From contig DAOUMU010000152.1 of assembly GCA_034409055.1 (NCBI GenBank), positions 1 through 30,886 on the forward strand: a DNA stretch of 30,886 nucleotides. Direction: 5' to 3'. A model generated the notes under the pieces. It saw nothing but the letters and a program-made list of their open reading frames with translations. It did no database searches and was not told where the DNA came from. This stretch comes from DAOUMU01 sp034409055. Lineage in GTDB: Bacteria > Chloroflexota > Anaerolineae > 4572-78 > J111. Shown here one piece after another: positions 13,546 through 21,521 of this stretch (the stretch's first letter is position 1; the number at the start of each line of letters is the position of its first letter). The translations under genes and the position numbers were made by a program.

Positions 13546-16041
13546 ATGAAAGCAGTTGTGATGGCTGGTGGGGCCGGGTCCAGGCTTCGCCCCCTGACAA
13601 TTGAGCGACCGAAACCTATGGTTCCCATTGTCAATAAGCCGGTAATTGGGCACATTTTTGATCTGCTCAAGCGTTATGATATAACCGAAGTCATCGTGAC
13701 CGTGCAATACCTGGCCAACTTGATCCAAGATTTTTTTCAAGATGGGTCAAGTTTAGGCATGCGTATCCACTATTCTGTCGAAGAAACGCCATTGGGCACG
13801 GCTGGTAGTGTAAAAAATGCTCAAAATTTATTAGATGATACCTTTCTGGTGATCAGTGGTGATGCCCTGACCAATTTTAACCTGGCCAAATTGATCAAAT
13901 ATCATAAAAAGTCAAATACATTAGCCACCCTGGCCCTCTATACGCTACCCAATCCCGTTGAGTATGGCGTCATCAGCCTGAACAATGACGGGCAAATTAC
14001 TCAATTTCAGGAAAAGCCGGGCCGGGGATCGATCATGTCGGATCACGTCAATACGGGGATTTATGTTTTAGAGCCTGAAATTTTAGATTATTTTGATTTT
14101 AACACCTCTTTTGATTTTGCCAACAACCTGTTTCCGCTGGTTCACGAACAGGGTCAACCGTTGTATGGTTACATCGCCGACGGTTATTGGTGTGATGTTG
14201 GCAGTATCCACGAGTATATGCGAGCCATAAGTGATGCCCTATCCGGTAAAGTTGAGGGCTTGAACCTGGGTCACTATCTGGGCAACGGTATTTGGGCCGG
14301 GCAGGGGGTGGAAATCGCCCCGGATGCTCATTTGGAGGGGCCGATTTATTTGGGAAACGCCGTCCAGATAAAAAGTGGCGTTGTCATTCGTGGTCCAACA
14401 GTTATCCGGGATTATACGGTTGTAGACAATGAAGCTCAAATAGATCGGTCAATTTGCTGGCGTAACTGTTACATTGGCGAACGGGTGCAATTAAATGGAG
14501 CGGTGGTATTAAGGCAATGTAGCCTTAAAGCGAATGCCACGATTTTTGAGGGCACAGTTATTGGCGATGGCACGATTATTGGTGAAGGCGCCATTATTCA
14601 TCCCAGTGTAAAAATTTGGCCCGGTAAAGAGGTAGAACCGGGGGCTACAGTCAATAGCAGTATTATTTGGGGTTCTCAGGGGCGACGGGTACTGTTTGGG
14701 CACTACGGGGTCACCGGTGTCGTTAACATCGACTTAACGCCCGAGTTTAGTGCTAAATTAGGGGCCGCCTTTGGCGCAACATTGCCCAAAGGCTCAATTG
14801 CTACCATCAACCGGGACATGCATCGCAGTCCACGGATGATCAAGCGGGCTATTATTTCCGGCTTGCCCTCTTCTGGGGTAAATGTGTGGGATTTGGGCAG
14901 CCAACCCATTCCGGTGGCCCGCTACTATACCAGGATTTGTGAAGCCCAAGGAGGTGTTCACGTCCGTCTCTCACCTCTTGATCAACGGGTGGTAGACATC
15001 TTCTTTGTAGATAGTCAAGGTTTAAATTTAAATAAAGACCAAGAGCGAACCGTTGAGCATGTATTTTTCAGGGAAGATTTCAGGCGCGTCTATCTGGACG
15101 ATATCGGTAGTATCGAATATGCTCATCAAGCCAAAGAACGTTATGTCGAGGATTTTCTAAAACACCTCAATACGAAAGCCATTCAAGAAGCTGGCTTTGA
15201 ATTGGTCGTTGATTTTGCCGACACACCCATTGCCAACGTTTTACCGGCCATTCTTGACGCCTTACATTGCAACGTTGTCGCCCTTAATGCCAATATCGAG
15301 AAAACATATCCCAAACAAACCAAATTTCAAACCGTCCTTAAACAGTTGCAGATTGTGGCCACGGCCTTGGGGGCCCAATTGGGCGTGCGCTTAGATCCTG
15401 GGGGCGAAAGAATATTTTTAGTGGATGATCGGGGGTATCTCTTACAGGACATAACAGCATGCGCGGCTCTGGTTGAAATGGCTTTTCGTGATGCGCCAGG
15501 TAGCACGATTGCTGTTCCGGTTAACCTGCCCAATCTATTTGAAAAATTGGCGAAACGTTATAATGGAAAAATTATCCGCACAGATATTGACCTCAATACC
15601 TTGATAAAGGCGACCCGCTCTGAAAATGTATTAATGGCCGCTGATGGCGCAGGCAACTTTATCTTTCCAGATTTTCACTGTGCGGTTGATGGGCTGATGG
15701 CTTTGGCCAAAACACTAGAATTTTTAGCCACCCAGAAAGTCTCCCTGGGCGACGTTGTCGCTAATCTACCGCCCTATTATATTGCTGAACGAAAGGTTTC
15801 GTGTGTATGGGAAGCCAAAGCCAGAGTCATGCGTCTTATCAACGAAAAATTTGAAGATCATAAGCATTCGACGATTAATGGGGTAAGGATTAACCTTGGC
15901 CCGGATCGGTGGGTTTTAATTGTCCCGGACCCGGACCAACCCTTCTTCCAGGTTATCGCCGAGGCTGAATCTCAAAGTGAAGCAGAAACTCTGGTCGATG
16001 AGTATGCCCAAATTGTAGAAAAGATTTCCCCCCTTGAATGA
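13546..16041 (+). CDS. Sugar-nucleotide pyrophosphorylase fused to a degenerate phosphomannomutase domain
   Basis: The protein has 831 residues. Residues 1-235 form a nucleotidyltransferase of the mannose-1-phosphate guanylyltransferase/glucose-1-phosphate thymidylyltransferase group, with MAGGAGSRLRPLT and the RPKPMVP loop. Left-handed beta-helix hexapeptide repeats follow (about 250-370: IYLGNAVQIKSG, IIGEGAIIHPS). The rest (about 385-831) has the four-domain phosphohexomutase layout, but the key sites are changed. The phosphoserine loop TASHNP is replaced by VRLSPLDQ (about 470), the metal loop DGDxDR by DPGGER (617-622), and the phosphate loop RxSGTEP by VPDPDQP (793-799). The N-terminal enzyme should make an NDP-sugar for glycans; the mutase part is probably non-catalytic. 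AGGAG precedes ATG 13546. The sugar and nucleotide specificity is unresolved. Confidence 0.85.
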   Translation: MKAVVMAGGAGSRLRPLTIERPKPMVPIVNKPVIGHIFDLLKRYDITEVIVTVQYLANLIQDFFQDGSSLGMRIHYSVEETPLGTAGSVKNAQNLLDDTFLVISGDALTNFNLAKLIKYHKKSNTLATLALYTLPNPVEYGVISLNNDGQITQFQEKPGRGSIMSDHVNTGIYVLEPEILDYFDFNTSFDFANNLFPLVHEQGQPLYGYIADGYWCDVGSIHEYMRAISDALSGKVEGLNLGHYLGNGIWAGQGVEIAPDAHLEGPIYLGNAVQIKSGVVIRGPTVIRDYTVVDNEAQIDRSICWRNCYIGERVQLNGAVVLRQCSLKANATIFEGTVIGDGTIIGEGAIIHPSVKIWPGKEVEPGATVNSSIIWGSQGRRVLFGHYGVTGVVNIDLTPEFSAKLGAAFGATLPKGSIATINRDMHRSPRMIKRAIISGLPSSGVNVWDLGSQPIPVARYYTRICEAQGGVHVRLSPLDQRVVDIFFVDSQGLNLNKDQERTVEHVFFREDFRRVYLDDIGSIEYAHQAKERYVEDFLKHLNTKAIQEAGFELVVDFADTPIANVLPAILDALHCNVVALNANIEKTYPKQTKFQTVLKQLQIVATALGAQLGVRLDPGGERIFLVDDRGYLLQDITACAALVEMAFRDAPGSTIAVPVNLPNLFEKLAKRYNGKIIRTDIDLNTLIKATRSENVLMAADGAGNFIFPDFHCAVDGLMALAKTLEFLATQKVSLGDVVANLPPYYIAERKVSCVWEAKARVMRLINEKFEDHKHSTINGVRINLGPDRWVLIVPDPDQPFFQVIAEAESQSEAETLVDEYAQIVEKISPLE

Positions 16042-16046
16042 GCCAC

Positions 16047-16080
16047 AAAAAAAGAGCTGTGTCGATAACAGCTCTTTTTT
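16047..16080. terminator. Rho-independent terminator, possibly bidirectional
   Basis: AAAAAAAGAGCTGT, a 7-base loop, then ACAGCTCTTTTTT. The stem AGAGCTGT/ACAGCTCT is perfect, with an A-run on one side and a T-run on the other. It lies just after the stop of the pyrophosphorylase gene and separates it from the TIR cluster. Confidence 0.88.
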
Positions 16081-16189
16081 ATTGCTTTTTCTTTTCTGTT
16101 GCAAAACGTAGCCAGGGCATCCCTATGCCCGCCGTAGACGTATCAAGATTCTGCAACAAGAACTAGGTCCTGTTGACATTTGTCCAAAA

Positions 16190-16292
16190 ATGTCATTCCG
16201 AGGAGCGAAGCGACGAGGAATCTCCAGCAATGAGGACAAATTCAAGGCGAAATAGGAGATTCTTCGCTCCCTTTGGTTGCTCAGAATGACAT
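16190..16292. mobile_element. MITE-like element with about 38-bp terminal inverted repeats
   Basis: The left end starts ATGTCATTCCGAGGAGCGAA and continues through GACGAGGAATCTCC. The right end, reverse-complemented, starts ATGTCATTCTGAGCAACCAA and continues through GGGAGCGAAGAATCTCC. The 103-bp unit is built almost entirely of the two arms. This GAATCTTC/TCATTCTGAG repeat style is common in intergenic DNA of several bacterial phyla. It lies in the 363-base gap upstream of the TIR protein, which otherwise holds the terminator at 16047-16080 and the leader of the next gene. Confidence 0.72.
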
Positions 16293-16404
16293 AATCCGAG
16301 CTTGAAGATTGGATCCACTGAGACTGTATTATGCCCTTTTTTCTGTAAATTGGCAATGGTCTGGGCGACTCGTTATTACATGTAACCCGAAAGGTGTTTT
16401 TCCA

Positions 16405-19026
16405 ATGGATCAGATTTTAACCGTGCAAGAAGTGGCCGACTATCTCAAAGTGAGCCGGAGCACCGTCTGGCGTTGGTGCAACCAGGGCAAATTGCCGGCC
16501 TTTAAAGCCGGGCGCGGCTGGCGGGTTCACCGGTCCGATGTAGAGAAAATGATCGGCCATAAATTGGGGGGAATAGATCTAGAGCCAGAAGAAGCTGGTA
16601 AAGGAGAGAAGCGTGCCGTCCAACAATCAATCCCCCCCCCTGACCAGACCGCCGCCTATGCCACAAATGAACATCCCCGAAAAGTCCCCCCGACAGTTTT
16701 TGTTAGCTACAGTCACAAAGACGAAAAAGAAAAAGAGGCCCTGTTATCTCACCTGGGTATTTTGCAACAGATCGGCTTAATCGATCTGTGGAGTGATGAT
16801 CGCCTGGGCGCAGGCGACGATTGGGCCGAAGAAATTAGCCGGGCTATGGAGCGGGCCAGTGTGGCCATGCTCCTGATCACGGCTAATTTTTTAAATTCAG
16901 ATTTTATTTTACGCCAGGAAGTGCCCAAACTGCTGAAACGTCGCCAGCGTGAGGGCTTAACTGTTTTTCCGGTAATTGCTAAAGCCTGTGCATGGAGAAA
17001 GGTTGATTGGTTAAGTAAAATGAACGTTAAACCGAAAAATGGCAGACCCGTTTGGAGTGGTAGTGACAGCCAGGTCGACCAAGACCTGGCAACTATCGCC
17101 GAAGAAGTAGCCGACATCGTCGAAAAAACAACCCCTGTCCCGGACACCAGGTTCGGACCGGCCACGTTGCCCACCGGCCAGCCCTTCTCTGTCCCCCCTC
17201 CTACTCCCGGCAACATCCAGTGGCAAACGCCCCCCCAACGTAACCCAACCATTGAAAATCCAAAACAATTATCGCTCCCGGCTGAGGCAGAGACGATTCT
17301 GAAAACCATGTTTGATAACTGCCAGCGGCTGGTCATTAATGCCGAGTTTGGAACCGGTCTCAGCGGCAGCCGTATTTTCATGGTGCGGCCCATTGTAGAT
17401 ACCAGGACGGCCCAACTACGGACCGTGGTTAAATTGGCCCCCGTCAGCCTGATTGAAAAAGAGTGGCAGGCTTATCAGGATTGTATTCGCTATCGTTTGC
17501 CCGACGCCGCTCCCATTCAAGGTGACCCGGTTCTACGGCCAGGCGGTGGGTGGGCCGGCTTGCGCTACGCCTTGATGGGGGGCGGTGGTACGTTTGAAAT
17601 AGAGAGCATGCACAGCTACCTCCGCCGGGCCAGTCTTAAGGACATCCGCTTTGTCCTCAAGCGGCTGTTCAAAAGGCTCGAACAGATTCTACAACAGGCC
17701 TCGCCCAGGTTCGAGTTTCACCTGCAGGCAGGGTATGATCGTATTCTACCGGTTAACCTGCTGATTAAACCCAGCCCCGGCCTGGACAACCCCACCCTGC
17801 TCAGTCCGGCGGTACCGCTTGACCGGCCGTTGAAGCAAGGTGATCCGGTGCACGTGGCCGGCTTTGTCATCACCAAAGTCGATCCCCAACACCGGTCTGT
17901 GACCCTCAACCGGCCCATCGGCAACGCCCCGGCTTCTTATTGCCTGCGGCTCAAACCGGTTGAAACCCTCGACAGTGACCGGCTGGGCCAGGTGATGGCC
18001 CCGGTTGAGGGCCTGGTCACCGAGACGCGCCAGGAGCGACTGGAAGCCGAGGTCAGACGGGCCTTGGGGCCAGAATTTAATCTAGCCGGTGAGACTGTCT
18101 CCTGGCCGGAGGGACCTGCCCTGCCAAACCCCCTGATCCAGTGGCCGGCCATCCTCCAAGAGACCCGTGATGTCAGAACAGCCTGCATCCACGGCGATCT
18201 AAATCTGGAAAACATTATAGTTGACCCGGACACCCGCGACGTCAGCCTGATCGATTTTGCCGAAGCCCGCTGGGACCACGTCTTACACGACTTCTTGCGC
18301 CTGGAAACCGAGGTAGTGACCAAACTCATCCCGGAACTCCTGCACCAACACAACCTCCCCCCGGAAACCATCTACGCCTTTTACCAACGCTTACATCAAG
18401 CTATCTGCCAGCCCGGTCAGACCGTCGCTCCCCCTAATCCCGCTTTGGAGAGACCGTGGGTGATCCTGTCCGCAATTCGCGAGATGGCCAAGAAGTATCT
18501 CTGGCAGCCGGATGACTGGACCGAGTATTATCAGGGCCTGGCGCTTTATCTGCTGGGCGCGTTGCGGTTTAAGAACCTGGATGAGATGGATGAGGCTCCG
18601 GCTCCGCTGCCCAAGCAGGTGGCTTTTTGGGGAGCGGCGGTGGTGATGATGATGGGGGTAATGGAGGGGTCAGTAAGTTTTGACCAAACAGAAGAGGAAT
18701 TGGTACAACCCAACAGTCAATTAACTTCATCTGAAAAAGATACCCCACATTCTACAGATAATCATCCCGAAAAAATTACTTACTTGGACTTTTTCTCTCC
18801 CTTTGAAATCGGGTTGGAGAGATTGCAGAATCAGATAGGACAGGATCATGCTCGATATTCCGATTTTCTTATCTATAAACAGCGACTAACAGAAAACCTC
18901 AGGCGTTCACGGCGATTTGGCAATACTTCTGATCGCCAGGCAGAACGGGCTGAAATTATTGACCAGTTGAATGAACTTGCTTTATCGGTATTGAGGGTAT
19001 CTTTTAATGATCTATGTAAATCATGA
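16405..19026 (+). CDS. Gene A: HTH - TIR - phosphotransferase-like - adaptor protein
   Basis: An 873-residue multidomain protein. Residues 1-52 are an excisionase/MerR-like helix-turn-helix (TVQEVADYLKVSRSTVWRWC). About 95-240 is a TIR domain (TVFVSYSHKDEKEKEALL, then SDFILRQE); Glu172 is the candidate NADase residue. About 288-690 is a phosphotransferase/kinase-like domain with glycine-rich FGTGLSGSRIFMV (315-327), catalytic-loop-like HGDLNLEN (596-603) and IDFAE (616-620), with a strand-rich insertion near 465-520. Such kinase-like domains occur as ternary-complex-associated domains in bacterial conflict systems. Residues 803-871 are a helical adaptor shared with gene E. ATG 16405 has AAAGGTG upstream; a 32-codon extension to 16309 would start beside a MITE. 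The likely role is NAD-depleting effector; that is inference. Confidence 0.82.
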   Translation: MDQILTVQEVADYLKVSRSTVWRWCNQGKLPAFKAGRGWRVHRSDVEKMIGHKLGGIDLEPEEAGKGEKRAVQQSIPPPDQTAAYATNEHPRKVPPTVFVSYSHKDEKEKEALLSHLGILQQIGLIDLWSDDRLGAGDDWAEEISRAMERASVAMLLITANFLNSDFILRQEVPKLLKRRQREGLTVFPVIAKACAWRKVDWLSKMNVKPKNGRPVWSGSDSQVDQDLATIAEEVADIVEKTTPVPDTRFGPATLPTGQPFSVPPPTPGNIQWQTPPQRNPTIENPKQLSLPAEAETILKTMFDNCQRLVINAEFGTGLSGSRIFMVRPIVDTRTAQLRTVVKLAPVSLIEKEWQAYQDCIRYRLPDAAPIQGDPVLRPGGGWAGLRYALMGGGGTFEIESMHSYLRRASLKDIRFVLKRLFKRLEQILQQASPRFEFHLQAGYDRILPVNLLIKPSPGLDNPTLLSPAVPLDRPLKQGDPVHVAGFVITKVDPQHRSVTLNRPIGNAPASYCLRLKPVETLDSDRLGQVMAPVEGLVTETRQERLEAEVRRALGPEFNLAGETVSWPEGPALPNPLIQWPAILQETRDVRTACIHGDLNLENIIVDPDTRDVSLIDFAEARWDHVLHDFLRLETEVVTKLIPELLHQHNLPPETIYAFYQRLHQAICQPGQTVAPPNPALERPWVILSAIREMAKKYLWQPDDWTEYYQGLALYLLGALRFKNLDEMDEAPAPLPKQVAFWGAAVVMMMGVMEGSVSFDQTEEELVQPNSQLTSSEKDTPHSTDNHPEKITYLDFFSPFEIGLERLQNQIGQDHARYSDFLIYKQRLTENLRRSRRFGNTSDRQAERAEIIDQLNELALSVLRVSFNDLCKS

Positions 19027-19119
19027 TGTCCTCCATTTTACTCAGAATACCTGTTACTTGAAGGTCATTTAGTACATTGACACCTTTTGCACGAGGGGCA
19101 ATAGTCAGGAGATAGACTT

Positions 19120-21492
19120 ATGGTAGCTAACCGGCCCAATGTCTTTGTACGAACGACTCCCCAAAAAATATCTATCACTGAAACCTATCGTTATAAAGCT
19201 GAAATATCTGACTATATTTATATGTCCTTTACAGGGGCAGACAGTGAAATTACAGTTGAGTTTTTATACGATGGTGAACTACGTGATTTTAGATGGAAAT
19301 TACGCGTTTTCTGGGAGGGATTGTGTGATAAATGGATATTGTTCAAGAAGCTCAGCAACGGCTGGAAACGATTCTTCAACTGGGGACCGTTAAATTGGAT
19401 AAACAAGCAAATTGAGCATATATTGTTAGGAAAACGGCTGGGTAAGAAAAGCTTTGGCATCGCCGCTATTAAAGATGCACAAAAACATAGTAAGAACTAT
19501 CAAATGGCTCAAGTAGGGCATTTAGCCTTACGAAATTATCCAAAGTCGAGCATTTCAGAGAAACAATTAAGTAAAACACTCAAATTAGAAATCCCTATTA
19601 ATAGTCTAAAGCAGAAGTTGGCTCAGAGTAAAAAATATAAATTAACTTACAAGTATCCGTTACAAAAGCCAGAGTCACCACTAATTCGTCTAAGTGATGT
19701 TAAGTTGACGGATGAAACGACGAACCACAGAGAAACACGGATATTGTTAGAAGAGTTATACTCTAAGTACGATGAGATTTTACTATTAGCAATTGATCTG
19801 GTGATAGATGGTGGGCAACCTGATCTTAATGCGGACAATAAAGTTCCCAGGAAAGTAGTCGAACGTTGGTGGCGAGAAGGAAAGAAAAAGAGATCAGCGG
19901 ACAAAGAAAATAGCAAAAACAAAAAAGTACGAAAAGGTAAAAAAGACAGCAAAGAAAAGCAAGAAAACAGGGAACAAGAAGAACAACCTACTCAAGAACA
20001 AATTATTTGCTTGGAGGGTCTTCATCCGATAAGTGAATTGGCCAACGAACTCAAAGTTCTTGCGCTCAGGCAAGGTGGTTATCTATTAATCCTCTTAGAT
20101 AAATTAGGGGATGTTACAATACTGAAAAAGCGCCTATTACAAGCTACTTTTCGATACACACCTTTTATTCCAATTTTTGAGCCATATGAGTATAAGCTAA
20201 ATCGCAAGCCATTGGTTGTCGTTCCAGTCCCTATGCTGTTACCCCGTGAATCTAGTCACTGGCCAAACCATCTTAGGATTGAGAGTGACCCTCAGTCTAG
20301 TATCGAGGAGGTGGATGAAATCATAGAGAGAGATAATGCCAACCAGCTAGCTAAGACGCTCTCTGCCTTGGCTAATACTGCTGGAGGAAGAATATTTTTG
20401 AGAGACCAACGGAACGGTAACAAAGACTTTCTAGAAAAAACCCTCAAAGAAGCTACTAAACATTGGCAACCTCACTTGGATATAAGAGACGTTGACCCCG
20501 AACCAAGAAAAAACGGGTGGATAATTAGGGTGAAACCAACTTCTTCCGTGATCTACAGTGTTGATGGAGTTGTCTACAGTTGGGAGAATGGAAAACCAAA
20601 AGAACTAACTATTGATGAGACATATAAACTCATAAAAGACCACTGCACTTCACATTACCCCCTTATAGGAACTCGACCGGTTATTTCCTATGCAAACCTC
20701 AAATGGCATGATTTCAATGCACGCGAGTCGCATGGTGTACGTTATGATCCCCAGAAGCAGGTTATAAAGTGGTCAGAAAAAATTTGGTTTTGGCCGACAC
20801 CTAATCACAAATTTAAGATGACTCTGCCGGTCATCATAAATCGCCCAGTAGAGTTATATCGTGAGAAGAACATCGGTGGGCAAGTTCAGGTTGAACTTAA
20901 AGAACAGTTAAAATCAGGTCTTGAAATAGATTACTTTAACGCTTTGGGGGAGCAGAGGCCTCGCCCCCAAGGAGGTCTCCCAGTAATAGAGAAGAAGAGC
21001 AAGATTCAACTCGAATTTGACATCATACTTGGTGCCGTTTTTCAACGTAGACTTTTTAAAACTTCACGCAAACTTGAATTTGAAGGGGTCAAGCCCGATG
21101 GCGAACGCTTGAAAGACATTCAAGAAATGTTGGCTGACTTAGGTTTTGAGAATATTACAGTGAAACCTGCAAATCCTCAGTTAGATGACTGGGCAATCTA
21201 CCTGACTGATGACTTCGTGAAATACGTGATGGATAATGGCGGATACATAATTACAGGCTTCAAGCCCAAAATGTGGGTTAGGTTATATATAGAAGGTCAA
21301 TTGATGAACATAAGGCGCGAACGAAAGGAAAGTCATCGTATTGACAGGATGCGACTACAGACGGGGAAGATGCGAATTACCATTTATGGGGGAAAAACAG
21401 GGAAGCCATTTCAAGAACTGTCGGTTTTATTAAACCATCTACAACGACTACTCGAAGAACGCTTTAGTTACATTCGTTATCAAATTACTTAA
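19120..21492 (+). CDS. Gene B: protein with tandem Schlafen/AlbA_2-like domains
   Basis: The protein has 790 residues with no whole-length family I recognise. The N-terminal 230 residues are mixed alpha/beta, followed by a Lys/Glu-rich linker (about 250-290). Two AlbA_2-like repeats follow: the first (about 300-372) has ANELKVLALRQGGYLLILLD and PLVVVPVP, the second (about 400-510) has AKTLSALANTAGGRIFLRD, IIRVKPTSSVIYS and VVYSWENGKPKELTIDE. AlbA_2/Schlafen-core domains bind or cut nucleic acids, but catalytic acidic residues cannot be assigned here. The C-terminal 270 residues are strand-rich, and the segment around QVIKWSEKIWF resembles gene C (ERVIRWYKN). AGGAG lies upstream of the ATG. 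It follows gene A by 93 bases and precedes gene C by 29. The DNA is visibly AT-richer than most of gene A. Confidence 0.7.
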   Translation: MVANRPNVFVRTTPQKISITETYRYKAEISDYIYMSFTGADSEITVEFLYDGELRDFRWKLRVFWEGLCDKWILFKKLSNGWKRFFNWGPLNWINKQIEHILLGKRLGKKSFGIAAIKDAQKHSKNYQMAQVGHLALRNYPKSSISEKQLSKTLKLEIPINSLKQKLAQSKKYKLTYKYPLQKPESPLIRLSDVKLTDETTNHRETRILLEELYSKYDEILLLAIDLVIDGGQPDLNADNKVPRKVVERWWREGKKKRSADKENSKNKKVRKGKKDSKEKQENREQEEQPTQEQIICLEGLHPISELANELKVLALRQGGYLLILLDKLGDVTILKKRLLQATFRYTPFIPIFEPYEYKLNRKPLVVVPVPMLLPRESSHWPNHLRIESDPQSSIEEVDEIIERDNANQLAKTLSALANTAGGRIFLRDQRNGNKDFLEKTLKEATKHWQPHLDIRDVDPEPRKNGWIIRVKPTSSVIYSVDGVVYSWENGKPKELTIDETYKLIKDHCTSHYPLIGTRPVISYANLKWHDFNARESHGVRYDPQKQVIKWSEKIWFWPTPNHKFKMTLPVIINRPVELYREKNIGGQVQVELKEQLKSGLEIDYFNALGEQRPRPQGGLPVIEKKSKIQLEFDIILGAVFQRRLFKTSRKLEFEGVKPDGERLKDIQEMLADLGFENITVKPANPQLDDWAIYLTDDFVKYVMDNGGYIITGFKPKMWVRLYIEGQLMNIRRERKESHRIDRMRLQTGKMRITIYGGKTGKPFQELSVLLNHLQRLLEERFSYIRYQIT

Positions 21493-21521
21493 ACGTATTT
21501 CAAAAGATAAATAATTAAAGA

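Noticed and set aside
16309..16404. Longer N terminus for the TIR protein from ATG 16309
   Set aside because: The extra 32 residues start 17 bases after a MITE end, have no ribosome-binding site and precede a canonical HTH start with a good site at 16405.
16749..17393. 214-residue minus-strand ORF opposite the TIR protein
   Set aside because: Antisense shadow of the GC-rich coding strand; the plus-strand frame shows TIR motifs.
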